Shown piece after piece: positions 1 to 8,624 of a stretch of DNA of 64,000 nt. Source of the DNA: CAWDZK01 sp963807005 (GTDB taxonomy: Bacteria > Actinomycetota > Actinomycetes > JACCUZ01). The position numbers and the translations under genes are program-made. The notes beneath the pieces are model-generated. The model made no database searches and had not been told where the DNA came from. It worked only from the letters and a program-made list of their open reading frames with translations. Location of the stretch: positions 124,001 to 188,000 of the forward strand of contig CAWDZK010000003.1 of NCBI GenBank assembly GCA_963807005.1, in the 5' to 3' direction. Positions within the stretch are counted from its first letter, which is position 1; each line of letters opens with the position of its first letter.

Positions 1-2
1 CG

Positions 3-1886
3 CACAACCTGGTCGAGGTGGTCTCGGCGGCCCGGCACCTGATCAATCACCCGGACGCCGGGCTCGACGACCTCATGCGGTTCGTGCCCGGCCCGGACCT
101 CCCGACCGGCGGCAAGATCGTCGGCCTCGAGGGCATCCGGGAGGCCTACGACACCGGCCGGGGGACCTTCCGCACCAGAGCGACCGCCCGGGTCGAGAAC
201 GTCACCCCCCGCCGTAAGGGCATCGTCGTCACCGAGCTGCCCTGGGGTGTGGGGCCGGAGCGCGTGAAGGAGAAGATCGCCGACCTGGTCCGCGGCAAGA
301 AGCTCCAGGGCATCACCGCCGTCGACGACTACACCGACCGGCACCAGGGTCTGCGGCTGGTCATCGAGGTGAAGAACGGCTTCAACCCGGAGGCGCTGCT
401 CGAACAGCTCTACCGGCTGACCCCGCTGGAGGAGACCTTCGGCATCAACAACGTGGCCCTGGTCGAGGGCCAGCCCCGGACACTGGGGCTCAAGGACCTG
501 CTCGAGGTGTACGTCGCCCACCGGCTCGACGTCGTCCGTCGGCGCAGCCTGTTCCGCCGCACCAAGGCCGCGGACCGGCTGCACCTCGTCGACGGCCTGC
601 TCGTCGCCATCCTCGACATCGACGAGGTCATCCAGGTCATCCGCACCAGCGACGACGCCGGGGCGGCCCGGGAGCGGCTGCAGTCGGTCTTCGAGCTGAC
701 CGAGACGCAGGCCACCTACATCCTCGACATGCCGCTGCGGCGGCTGACGAAGTACTCGAGGATCGAGCTCGAGGCAGAGCAGGAGAAGCTGCGCGCCCTC
801 ATCACCGAGCTGACCGCGGTCATCGAGTCCGAGTCGCTGCTGCGCAAGACCGTGTCGGACGAGCTCGCCGACGTCGCCAAGCAGTTCGGTACGCCGCGGC
901 GCACCGTCCTGCTCGAGTCGGCCGGCGTCCCCACGACCACTGCCGAGCCGCTGGAGGTCACCGACGACCCGTGCTGGGTGCTGCTGTCGTCCACCGGGCT
1001 CCTCGCCCGCACCCGCACCGACGACCCGCTGCCCACGGACGGGGCCCGCGCCAAGCACGACGTCATCGTGTCCGCGGTGCCCGCCACAGTGCGGGGTGAG
1101 GTCGCCGCCGTCACCAGCGCCGGGCGGCTGGTGCGGCTCGGGGTCCTCGACATGCCGGCGCTGCCGGACACGGCCACCGCCCCGCACCTGTCGGGCGGCG
1201 CGCCGATCAGCGAGTTCCTCGCCCTGGACAAGGACGAGCAGGTGCTGGCGCTGTGCAGCCTCGACACCGACGGGGCCGCGGACCGCACCCTCGCCCTCGG
1301 AACCGAGCAGGGCGTCGTGAAGCGGGTCGCCCCCGACCACCCGTCGAACAAGGACTCGTGGGAGGTGATCGGGCTCAGGCCCGGCGACCGGGTGGTCGGG
1401 GCAGTCGACCTCGGCTCCGACGACCGGGACCTCGTGTTCATCACCTCCGACGCACAGCTCCTGCACTTCCCCGCCTCGGCCGTGCGGCCCCAGGGCCGGT
1501 CGGCCGGTGGCATGGCAGGCGTCCGGCTCGCCCCTGGAGCCCGGGCCGTCTTCTTCGGAGTGGTCGACCCGTCCGCCGACGCCACCGTGGTCACCGTGTC
1601 CGGGTCGTCGGCGGCCCTGCCGGGCACCGACGCAGGATCGGTCAAGATCACGCCGTACACCGAGTACCCGGCCAAGGGCCGCGGGACGGGCGGGGTGCGC
1701 TGCCACCGGTTCCTGCGCGGCGAGGACGTCCTGACCCTCGGCTGGGCCGGTGGCGCACCCGCGAGGGCGGCAGCGGCCACCGGCGTGGCGGTCGAGCTCC
1801 CTGGGGAGCCGGGGCGGCGCGACGGGTCCGGAACCTCCCTCGGCCAGCCGATCGCGGCTGTCGGCGGGCCGGTGCCGCCCGGCTGA
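3..1886 (+). CDS. DNA topoisomerase IV (gyrase-like) subunit A, 5'-truncated by window edge
   Basis: Breakage-reunion subunit of a type IIA topoisomerase, acting with the ATPase subunit encoded at 6296-8392. The frame is open to the window edge and the first visible residues (HNLVEVVSAARHL) match the family about 200 residues in, so the winged-helix domain with the active-site tyrosine lies outside the window. Visible parts are the tower and coiled-coil region, including ILDMPLRRLTKYSRIELE, and a C-terminal beta-pinwheel from about residue 320. I see no canonical GyrA box (QRRGGKG); the nearest match is YPAKGRGTGG. That favours topoisomerase IV over gyrase, as does the nearby second-type B subunit. 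Family assignment is firm; the topo IV versus gyrase distinction is an inference. Confidence 0.9.
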   Translation, partial: HNLVEVVSAARHLINHPDAGLDDLMRFVPGPDLPTGGKIVGLEGIREAYDTGRGTFRTRATARVENVTPRRKGIVVTELPWGVGPERVKEKIADLVRGKKLQGITAVDDYTDRHQGLRLVIEVKNGFNPEALLEQLYRLTPLEETFGINNVALVEGQPRTLGLKDLLEVYVAHRLDVVRRRSLFRRTKAADRLHLVDGLLVAILDIDEVIQVIRTSDDAGAARERLQSVFELTETQATYILDMPLRRLTKYSRIELEAEQEKLRALITELTAVIESESLLRKTVSDELADVAKQFGTPRRTVLLESAGVPTTTAEPLEVTDDPCWVLLSSTGLLARTRTDDPLPTDGARAKHDVIVSAVPATVRGEVAAVTSAGRLVRLGVLDMPALPDTATAPHLSGGAPISEFLALDKDEQVLALCSLDTDGAADRTLALGTEQGVVKRVAPDHPSNKDSWEVIGLRPGDRVVGAVDLGSDDRDLVFITSDAQLLHFPASAVRPQGRSAGGMAGVRLAPGARAVFFGVVDPSADATVVTVSGSSAALPGTDAGSVKITPYTEYPAKGRGTGGVRCHRFLRGEDVLTLGWAGGAPARAAAATGVAVELPGEPGRRDGSGTSLGQPIAAVGGPVPPG

Positions 1887-1911
1887 GCGGCGGGCGGGCG
1901 GCCGGCTGCCG

Positions 1912-2169
1912 TCAGGCGGTGAAGCCCTCGGAGAGGAAGGCGTCCAGGGCCCGGATGCCCTCGTCGACGTAGGTCGTGAACTGGCGCCCGCTGGGAGGCC
2001 AGCCCACGGCCGTGGCAGGGGGCAGGTCGTCGGCCGGCAGCTCGGCCACGCAGCCGGCCCGCGACTCGGCATCACCCGTGACGTCGACTCGGGCCAGGCG
2101 CTTGGCCCGCACGACCCAGACCACGGCGGCGAAGTACCCCGCGGTGAGCAGCGCGAGCAGGACCAGCAT
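1912..2169 (-). CDS. small membrane protein of unknown function (85 aa)
   Basis: Begins at an ATG at 2169 and opens with one transmembrane segment (about residues 2-21, LVLLALLTAGYFAAVVWVV), followed by a basic stop-transfer RAKR and a soluble tail ending DEGIRALDAFLSEGFTA. I do not recognise the family. It runs convergently into the topoisomerase A gene with 25 bp between the stop codons. The same frame is open upstream into the frameshifted gene at 2247-2901, so an uninterrupted 329-codon frame exists, but its middle is Arg/Gly-rich out-of-frame translation. I therefore treat this as a separate gene. The upstream ribosome site is weak. Confidence 0.55.
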   Translation of the reverse strand: MLVLLALLTAGYFAAVVWVVRAKRLARVDVTGDAESRAGCVAELPADDLPPATAVGWPPSGRQFTTYVDEGIRALDAFLSEGFTA

Positions 2170-2246
2170 GAGAGGTTCATCGACCGCTGCCCGGGGAACC
2201 TTCAGCCCTGTCCGCGATCCGGACGGCTCGTCCGGACCGCCCGTTG

Positions 2247-2901
2247 CTACCAGGGCGACGTGGTCAGCCGCTCGTCCAGCGCTCCCCCCGGGATGCAGTC
2301 GGGGCTGCGGTAGTCGTCGGGCATCTCGGGCAGGACGGAGCCGGCGTACGCCGCCGCCAGCCGGCGCGCCTGCTGCGAGGTGGCACCGAGCAGCTCCGCG
2401 GTGCGGGCGTCCCGCTGCACCGCCCGGCACTCGGCGACCGCCTCCGCCGTCTCGCCCGCCATGTGCATCGCCTCGTGCGTCAGCACGTGCACGGCGACGA
2501 CCTGCGGCCCGGCTCGGTGCGGCCTTGTCGGAGCCGAGGTAGTCCGCCAGCGCAGCACACTGGGCCCGCTTGATCAGCGTTGCGTGCTCGGGTACGCCGT
2601 CGGCGCCGTACCGGACGTAGCCGAGCTCGGCCCCCGCGTCGACGAACTCCTGCCCCGCAGACTGGCAGCGCACCGTGACCGGAGCGCCGACCAGAGCCGA
2701 CGCGACCGTGGCGAGCCGCTGCTCGAGCCGGTGCGCCCGGACGACCGGCACCAGCAAGGCGGCACCGACCAGCACGAGTGCGACCACCGAGACGGTCGGG
2801 AACGGCGTCGGCCGGCCCAGGCCGTCCCGCCGGCGCAGCCCCCAGCGCGCCGCCAGCCCCAAGGCGGCGGCGATCAGGACCAGAGCCGACCACAGCAGCA
2901 C
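2247..2901 (-). pseudogene. HEAMH-motif membrane metalloprotease-like gene, frameshifted
   Basis: The N-terminal frame starts at 2901 with two hydrophobic segments (MLLWSALVLIAAALGLAARW and VSVVALVLVGAALLVPVV), then a periplasmic-type region with a Cys pair, ending near ALADYLGSDKA. The coherent continuation is in another frame: VVAVHVLTHEAMHMAGE, then ECRAVQRDARTAELLGA and a terminal DDYRSPDCIPGGALDE, stopping at 2247. HEAMH is an HExxH zinc-site pattern with a downstream Glu. The switch falls at about 2505-2525 and needs one inserted or deleted base. It may be a true frameshift or a sequence error. Without the shift, translation would run in the wrong frame to 1912. No enzymatic assignment beyond 'HExxH-containing membrane protein' is justified. 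Confidence 0.6.
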
Positions 2902-2945
2902 CCTTCGGGTATCGGCTGGTCCGGCCCGGCACTTGCGGGTCCAGC

Positions 2946-2980
2946 GCCCGCCGCCCGCCGCCCGCCGCCCGCCGCCCGCA
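2946..2980. repeat. 7-bp tandem repeat, five units
   Basis: Five consecutive copies of GCCCGCC, the last ending in A. It lies between the start of the frameshifted HEAMH gene and the 74-bp nested palindrome. On the plus strand it is pure C/G with strong C excess. It could be simple slippage sequence; its position next to the palindrome is noted in the findings. Confidence 0.8.
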
Positions 2981-2985
2981 GGCCT

Positions 2986-3059
2986 GCTCGTTTGCGACCT
3001 GGTTCGCGCGACACGCCGGCCCGGTACGGCGTGTCGCGTGCCTCATGTCGCAAACGAGC
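2986..3059. repeat. 74-bp nested palindromic repeat, copy 1
   Basis: Outer inverted arms of 13 bp (GCTCGTTTGCGAC at 2986-2998, complement at 3047-3059) enclose inner arms of 12 bp (CGCGACACGCCG at 3007-3018, complement at 3027-3038). The two 8-nt gaps and the central loop are all exactly 8 nt. A second copy lies at 6162-6235, identical in all 50 arm bases and differing only in four gap or loop bases. This copy lies 25 nt past the amidase stop, after a transcript stretch rich in C. It may act as a terminator or a REP-like element. Confidence 0.85.
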
Positions 3060-3084
3060 GGGGGTGGGGCCGGGGCGGCGGGGC

Positions 3085-4497
3085 TCAGGCGGGTACAGCT
3101 GCGACCCGCGGCTGGATCGGCGTGAGGACCGGCGCCCGGTCCTCGATGGCCTGGGCAGCGTCGAGCAGGAGGTCCTCGCGGAAGCGGGCGCCGATGAGCT
3201 GTACCCCCTGGGGCAGGCCGTCGTCGCTGCCGACGGGCACCGCACAGGACGGCAGCCCGAGGATGTTGACCGGCAGCACCATGCGCATCGCGGTGACGAT
3301 CTCAGTGATGCGGGACACGTCCTCGTCCACGACCCAGGCCCGCTCGCAGCAGACCGGGGAGAGCACCACCGGGTGGTCCTGCAGGAAGCGCGCCCACGCC
3401 GCGCCGAGCTGGTGCACCGCGATCCAGGTCGCCGTCTGCGCCGACTGGTCCACCGGCTTGAACACCCCGTGCGCCAGACAGGCCGCGACGAACTCCAGCG
3501 CGTCCTTCCCGGCGACCGGCTCCAGGTCCGGCCAGAGCAGTCCGAGCTCTGCCCAGATGGCGTCGGCCCAGGCTGCGGCCGCCTCGGCGACCTGCGGCGG
3601 CTCGGCGTCCACGACGTCGTACCCGGCTGCGCTGAGCCAGTCGGCGGCCCGGTCGACGCCGGCGAGCACGTGCGGGTCGATCCCGGCGCCCAGCGGGTCC
3701 CGGACCACGGCGACCCGGATCGGCCCGTCGACAGCCGGGCCCTGCAGCGGCGCCGGGACCCAGCGCGGGTCGCGCGCGTCCGGTGCGCTGATGACGGCCA
3801 GGGCGAGCCGCAGGTCGGCGACGCGTCGAGCCATCGGTCCCTGGCAGTTGGTCATCTGGAACACCAGCGGTGACGGCGGCTGGGTGACGGCAGCATCCGC
3901 GACCCGTCCCCGGGACGGCCGCAGTGCCGCGGTACCGCACATCTGCGAGGGCACCCGCAGAGACCCGCCGAGGTCGTTGCCGAGCCCGAGCGGCGTCATG
4001 CCGCTGGCCAGCGCGGCGGCCTCGCCTCCGGAGGAGCCGCCCGCGGTGCGGGTCGGGTCCCACGGATTGCGGGTCCGGCCGCCCCGACCGCTGACGGTGT
4101 CCCAGCGGAAGGCGAAGTCCGGCAGGTTGGTCCGGGCTATCGGGATCGCGCCGGCATCCCGGAGCCGGGCGACGGGCGGCGCGTCGGAGGCCGCGACCTG
4201 CTCGGCGAGCGCACCGACCCCCCAGGTGGTCGCAGAGCCGGCGACGTCGATGTTCTCCTTCACGGTGAACGGCACACCGGCGAGCGCTCCGAGGGGTCGC
4301 CCGGCCGCCACCGCCGTGTCGACCGCCTCGGCCGCGACCCGTGCCTGGTCGGCCAGGGTCACGGTCACCGCGTCGATATCCGGGTTGACCTCCTCGATGC
4401 GGGCCAGGTGGGCATCGACCACCTCGGCTGCCGTGACCTGGCCGGCCGCGATCATCCCAGCCAGCTCCTGGGCCCCTCTTGTGCAGAGCTCGTGCAC
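3085..4497 (-). CDS. amidase (amidase signature family)
   Basis: Hydrolase of the amidase signature family, about 470 residues as usual. The Ser-cisSer-Lys triad is visible: Lys in PFTVKENIDV, the Gly/Ser loop TAGGSSGGEAAALASG, and the nucleophile Ser in GNDLGGSLRVPS. The C-terminal part has the common LPVNILGLPSCAVPVG and GVQLIGARFREDLLL. I chose the GTG at 4497 because AGAGGAGAG lies just upstream and the family N-terminus follows; the open frame continues further 5' with no family similarity. The substrate cannot be told from sequence. The gene is divergent from the HD/LuxR regulator, about 80 bp apart, so the two may share a control region. Confidence 0.9.
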   Translation of the reverse strand: MHELCTRGAQELAGMIAAGQVTAAEVVDAHLARIEEVNPDIDAVTVTLADQARVAAEAVDTAVAAGRPLGALAGVPFTVKENIDVAGSATTWGVGALAEQVAASDAPPVARLRDAGAIPIARTNLPDFAFRWDTVSGRGGRTRNPWDPTRTAGGSSGGEAAALASGMTPLGLGNDLGGSLRVPSQMCGTAALRPSRGRVADAAVTQPPSPLVFQMTNCQGPMARRVADLRLALAVISAPDARDPRWVPAPLQGPAVDGPIRVAVVRDPLGAGIDPHVLAGVDRAADWLSAAGYDVVDAEPPQVAEAAAAWADAIWAELGLLWPDLEPVAGKDALEFVAACLAHGVFKPVDQSAQTATWIAVHQLGAAWARFLQDHPVVLSPVCCERAWVVDEDVSRITEIVTAMRMVLPVNILGLPSCAVPVGSDDGLPQGVQLIGARFREDLLLDAAQAIEDRAPVLTPIQPRVAAVPA

Positions 4498-4575
4498 GGT
4501 GCTCTCCTCTCGGGTGTTCGATGGCGCACGCATCGTGTCTCCGCGCAACGGAGACGCACATCGGGAGGACTCCCC

Positions 4576-6138
4576 ATTTCCGGCTCCTCGCTCCGGCTCG
4601 GTGAGCTTGTTGCCACGTTCGCCCTCGCGCAGGACAACGCCTTCGGCCAACCGCTGGAGTCGCAGCTGCGGTCCTGCTTGCTCGCCGCGTGGCTCAGCGA
4701 GGCGGCGGGCTACGACCAGGACCTGCGCGACACGGTGTACTGGGTCGCGCTGCTGCGGTACGTCGGCTGCACCGGGCACGCGCACGAGGTGGCCACCGTG
4801 TTCGGCGACGAGATCGCCATCCGCGCCCGGACGCTGGTGCACGACGCGGCCGACCCGGCCGAGGTCATGCGCGACGTGATTGCCTACGCGACCGCCGGGC
4901 ACCCGATCGACGAGCGGGTTCAGCTGGCCGAGTCGCTGCGGGCGACCGCACACGACTGGGCCGTGAACAACTTCGCCTCTGGCTGCGAGGTCGCCGACAC
5001 GCTGCTACGACGACTGGACCTGCCCCGCGACGCCAGGGAGGCGCTGCAGTACACGTTCGAGCGGTGGAACGGCACCGGCTACCCCGCCGGAGCCCGCGGC
5101 GAGGACATCCCGTCGGCGATGCGGGTCGTCCACCTCAGCCACGACATGGAGGCCCTGGGCCGGCTCCTGTCGACCGACCAGGCGTTGGACGCCGTCCGCG
5201 AGCGACGCGCCCGCACCTACGACCCGGAGCTGTCCGACATCTTCGCCGCCCACGGCGCCGAGTGGTTCGCCCGGTTGGACACGCTGGAGCCGTGGGACGA
5301 GGTGCTCGGCCTCGAGCCGGAGCCGCACCGCACTCTGTCCGGCGCCGACCTCGACGAGGCACTGCTCGTGGTGGCCGACTTCATCGACCTGAAGTCGCCG
5401 TTCATGGCCGGCCACAGCCGCCGGTGCGCGCAGCTCTCCGCCGACGCCGGCCGGCTGCTCGGTCTGGGCGATGCCGAGGTCACCACCCTGCGCCGGGCGG
5501 CGCTGGTGCACGAGCTCGGCACGACCGCAGTACCGAACTCGATCTGGGACAAGCCGGGGCCGCTCACCCGGGCCGAGCGCGACCGGGTCGAGCTGCATCC
5601 GATGCTCACCGAGCAGATGCTGGGCCGCTCACCGGCCCTGGCCGCACTCAACCCCGTCGCCGCGGCCCACCACGAGCGGGCCGACGGCTCGGGCTACCAC
5701 AAGCGGCTGCGCGCCGACGCCGTCGTCCCGGACGCGGGACTGCTCATCGCCGCCGACGTCTACGTGGCGCTCACCGCCGACCGCGCGGACCGAGCCGCCT
5801 GGTCGGCCGAGGCGGCTGCCGCCGAGCTCCGCCGGCTGGCCGCCGGCGGCCTGCTCCAGGCCGGCCCCGTCGACGCTGTTCTGACCGTGGCAGGACAGGG
5901 TGGGCGGCGGGCGACGACGAGGTCCGGCCGTCCGGAGCGTGTGGGCGACCTCACCGAACGGGAGCTCGAGGTTCTGCGGCTCGCGGCCAGAGGCCTGCGG
6001 ACACGGGAGATCGCCGAACGCCTCGTCATCTCGGCCAAGACCGTCGACCACCACATCCAGCACGTGTACACCAAGATCGGCGTCTCGACCCGGGCCGCCG
6101 CGGCCCTCTGGGCGATGCAGCACGACCTCGTCCACTGA
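4576..6138 (+). CDS. HD-GYP-like / LuxR-type transcriptional regulator, probable ATT start
   Basis: About 520 residues. The N-terminal half resembles a degenerate HD-GYP module (ERWNGTGYPAGARGEDIPSAMRVV). A second module follows: HSRRCAQLSADAG, then VHELGTTAVPNSIWDKPGPL and HHERADGSGYH. A C-terminal LuxR-type helix-turn-helix (LTERELEVLRLAARGLRTREIAERL) ends the protein. The metal dyad HD is HE here and GYP is GYH, so activity may be altered. No ATG, GTG or TTG lies in frame near the conserved N-terminus. A strong GGGAGGA precedes an in-frame ATT at 4576, the rare start used by infC in other bacteria. The nearest in-frame standard start seen downstream is GTG near 4735, which would cut conserved-looking sequence. 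Ligand and target genes are unknown. Confidence 0.75.
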   Translation: MSGSSLRLGELVATFALAQDNAFGQPLESQLRSCLLAAWLSEAAGYDQDLRDTVYWVALLRYVGCTGHAHEVATVFGDEIAIRARTLVHDAADPAEVMRDVIAYATAGHPIDERVQLAESLRATAHDWAVNNFASGCEVADTLLRRLDLPRDAREALQYTFERWNGTGYPAGARGEDIPSAMRVVHLSHDMEALGRLLSTDQALDAVRERRARTYDPELSDIFAAHGAEWFARLDTLEPWDEVLGLEPEPHRTLSGADLDEALLVVADFIDLKSPFMAGHSRRCAQLSADAGRLLGLGDAEVTTLRRAALVHELGTTAVPNSIWDKPGPLTRAERDRVELHPMLTEQMLGRSPALAALNPVAAAHHERADGSGYHKRLRADAVVPDAGLLIAADVYVALTADRADRAAWSAEAAAAELRRLAAGGLLQAGPVDAVLTVAGQGGRRATTRSGRPERVGDLTERELEVLRLAARGLRTREIAERLVISAKTVDHHIQHVYTKIGVSTRAAAALWAMQHDLVH

Positions 6139-6161
6139 CCCGCCAGGCCGGGGGAAGACCT

Positions 6162-6235
6162 GCTCGTTTGCGACCTGGTTCACGCGACACGCCGACTCGG
6201 TACGGCGTGTCGCGTGCCTCAGGTCGCAAACGAGC
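6162..6235. repeat. 74-bp nested palindromic repeat, copy 2
   Basis: Same architecture as 2986-3059: 13-bp outer arms (6162-6174 and 6223-6235) and 12-bp inner arms (6183-6194 and 6203-6214), with three 8-nt gaps. It sits between convergent genes, 23 bp past the HD/LuxR stop and 60 bp past the topoisomerase B stop. The interval toward topoisomerase B is strongly G-rich on the plus strand. A bidirectional terminator role is plausible. The inner arm sequence occurs once more, alone, at 8438-8449. Confidence 0.85.
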
Positions 6236-6295
6236 GGAGGTGGGTGGGTCGGGGGGTCTGGGGCGGGGCGGGGCGGCGGGGGGGTGCGGCCGGGC

Positions 6296-8392
6296 TCAGG
6301 CGTCGATGGCGTCGCGGTCGACGCGGGAGGCGCCGGCCACGATGAAGTCCCGGCGCGGGGCCACGTCGTTGCCCATCAGCAGCTCGAAGGCCTGCTCCGC
6401 GACGTCGACGTCGCCCAGGGTGACCTTCCGCAGCATCCGGTGCCGCGGGTCCATCGTCGTCTCGGCCAGCTGGTCGGCATCCATCTCGCCCAGACCCTTG
6501 TAGCGCTGGATCGGCTCCTTGTACCGCTTGCCCTTGCGCTGCAGGTCGGCGAGGGTCTTGCGCAGCTGCGCCTCGGTGTAGGTGTAGACCACCTCGTTCT
6601 TCTTGCCGCCCCCGGAGACGACCTCGATCCGGTGCAGCGGAGGAACGGCGGCGAAGACCCGACCGGCCTCCACCATCGGCCGCATGTAGCGGTAGAAGAG
6701 CGTCAGCAGCAGGCAGCGGATGTGCGCGCCGTCGACGTCCGCGTCGGCCATCAGGATGACCCGGCCGTACCGCGCGTTGCCGAGGTCGAAGGTCCGGCCG
6801 GAACCGGCGCCGATGACCTGGATGATCGCTGCGCACTCGGCGTTCTTCAGCATGTCCGAGGCCGAGGCCTTCTGGACGTTGAGGATCTTGCCGCGGATCG
6901 GAAGCAGCGCCTGGACCTCGGAGTCGCGGGCGACCTTGGCGGTGCCCAGTGCGGAGTCGCCCTCGACGATGAACAGCTCGCTGCGCTCCACGTCGTCGCT
7001 GCGGCAGTCGGCCAGCTTGGCGGGCAGCGAGGAGGTCTCGAGGGCGTTCTTGCGGCGCTGCAGCTCCTTGTGCTGACGGGCCGCGATCCGGGTGCGTGCG
7101 GCGGCGGCGACCTTGTCGAGGACCGCCTTGGCTGCTGCCTTGCCGCCGCGCTTGGGGCTGGTGAGTGCTGCCTTCAGCTCTTTGCTCACGACCGACGCGA
7201 CGATGCGGGAGGCGGCCGAGGTGCCGAGGACCTCCTTGGTCTGCCCCTCGAACTGCGGCTCGGCGAGACGGACCGTGATGATCGCCGTCAGGCCCTCGAG
7301 GGCGTCGTCCTTGACGATGTCGTCCTCGGCGGCCCGCAGCACCCGCTGCGACCGGAGCACCTCGTTGAGGGTCTTGGTCAACGATCGCTCGAACCCCTGC
7401 AGGTGCGTGCCGCCTTTGGGCGTGGCGATGATGTTGACGTAGGACCGTACGGTCGTGTCGTATCCCGTGCCCCACCGGAGCGCGACGTCGACGTCGAGCT
7501 GTCGTTGCACGTCGGTCGAGGTCATGTGGCCCTTGTCGTCGAGGACCGGGACCGTCTCGGTGAACCCGCCGGACCCCTGCAGCCGGAGGGTGTCGCTGAC
7601 CGCCTGGTCCGGCGCGAGGAACTCGCAGAACTCGCTGATGCCGCCGTCGTACCGGAACGTCTCGGCGACCGGCTCGGCACCGCGGGCGTCGCGCACGACG
7701 AGGGTGAGCCCTGGCACGAGGAAGGCCGTCTGCCGGGCCCGGTTGTGCAGCTCGTCGATCGAGATCGCAGCGTCCTTGAGGAAGATCTGCCGGTCCGGCC
7801 AGTAGCGCACCCGCGTGCCGGTCCGCTTCTTGGGCACCTTGCCGACGATCCTCGGGCCTGAACCCTCGACGAACGGCGAGTCGGGCGTGCCGTTGCCGAA
7901 CGTGCCGGGCGTGCCGCGGCGAAAGCTCATGGCGTGCGTCTTGCTGTTCCGGTCCACCTCGATGTCCAACCGGACCGACAGCGCGTTGACGACGGACGCG
8001 CCGACGCCGTGCAGGCCGCCGGTCGCGGCGTAGGAACCGCCGCCGAACTTGCCGCCGGCGTGCAGCTTGGTCATGACCACCTCGACACCGGACAGACCCG
8101 TGCGCGGCTCGATGTCCACCGGGATGCCACGCCCGTCGTCGCGCACCTCGACTGAGCCATCCGGGTGGAGATCGACGTCGATGCGGGTGCAGTGACCGCC
8201 CAGCGCCTCGTCGACGGCGTTGTCGATGATCTCCCAGAGGCAGTGCATCAGCCCCCGCGAGTCGGTGGAGCCGATGTACATGCCAGGGCGCTTGCGGACC
8301 GCCTCCAGACCCTCCAGGACCAGCAGGTTCCGGGCGTTGTAGGCGTCCGGCTCGAACTCGCCGTCACTGCGGGCGTGGAGCGTCTGGGTCAC
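6296..8392 (-). CDS. DNA topoisomerase IV (gyrase-like) subunit B
   Basis: ATPase subunit of a type IIA topoisomerase, 698 residues. GHKL ATPase motifs are present: NLLVLEGLEAVRKRPGMYIG, EIIDNAVDEAL with the catalytic Glu, DDGRGIPVD, and GGLHGVGASVVNALS. The TOPRIM part has ELFIVEGDSALGTAK and the acidic DADVDGAHI. Like actinobacterial ParE-type proteins it ends soon after QRYKGLGEMDADQL. It should pair with the A subunit at the left edge of the window, although the genes are on opposite strands about 4.4 kb apart. The start is GTG at 8392 with a weak ribosome site, divergent from the DUF7455 gene. Confidence 0.92.
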   Translation of the reverse strand: MTQTLHARSDGEFEPDAYNARNLLVLEGLEAVRKRPGMYIGSTDSRGLMHCLWEIIDNAVDEALGGHCTRIDVDLHPDGSVEVRDDGRGIPVDIEPRTGLSGVEVVMTKLHAGGKFGGGSYAATGGLHGVGASVVNALSVRLDIEVDRNSKTHAMSFRRGTPGTFGNGTPDSPFVEGSGPRIVGKVPKKRTGTRVRYWPDRQIFLKDAAISIDELHNRARQTAFLVPGLTLVVRDARGAEPVAETFRYDGGISEFCEFLAPDQAVSDTLRLQGSGGFTETVPVLDDKGHMTSTDVQRQLDVDVALRWGTGYDTTVRSYVNIIATPKGGTHLQGFERSLTKTLNEVLRSQRVLRAAEDDIVKDDALEGLTAIITVRLAEPQFEGQTKEVLGTSAASRIVASVVSKELKAALTSPKRGGKAAAKAVLDKVAAAARTRIAARQHKELQRRKNALETSSLPAKLADCRSDDVERSELFIVEGDSALGTAKVARDSEVQALLPIRGKILNVQKASASDMLKNAECAAIIQVIGAGSGRTFDLGNARYGRVILMADADVDGAHIRCLLLTLFYRYMRPMVEAGRVFAAVPPLHRIEVVSGGGKKNEVVYTYTEAQLRKTLADLQRKGKRYKEPIQRYKGLGEMDADQLAETTMDPRHRMLRKVTLGDVDVAEQAFELLMGNDVAPRRDFIVAGASRVDRDAIDA

Positions 8393-8624
8393 CTGGTGAG
8401 GCTACCTGCGGGCCGGGACACGCCCGGCCGGCCTCCCCGCGACACGCCGTGACCCACCTGTGACGGCAAACGGGTTCGTCGGTGCTGTGAGATGGGCAAC
8501 TATGGAATGGCCGACTACGCGCAGAGCGAACCCCTACCCTGGGGGTACGGGAACGAACTGGTGTCGACGGAGTGTTGACTAGAACATCCACAGCTCCACC
8601 GCACCGACGAGAAGAGAGGGCGAC

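Noticed and set aside
716..1780. Long minus-strand frame opposite topoisomerase A
   Set aside because: Ser/Arg/Thr-rich shadow of a clearly conserved gene; such frames are expected in very GC-rich DNA.
2675..4879. 734-codon plus-strand frame over the amidase
   Set aside because: Antisense to the amidase with intact catalytic motifs; composition is low-complexity Arg/Ser/Ala/Pro.
5900..7861. 653-codon plus-strand frame over topoisomerase B
   Set aside because: Antisense shadow; Gly/Leu/Asp-rich without motifs, and it runs through the palindrome and G-rich tract.
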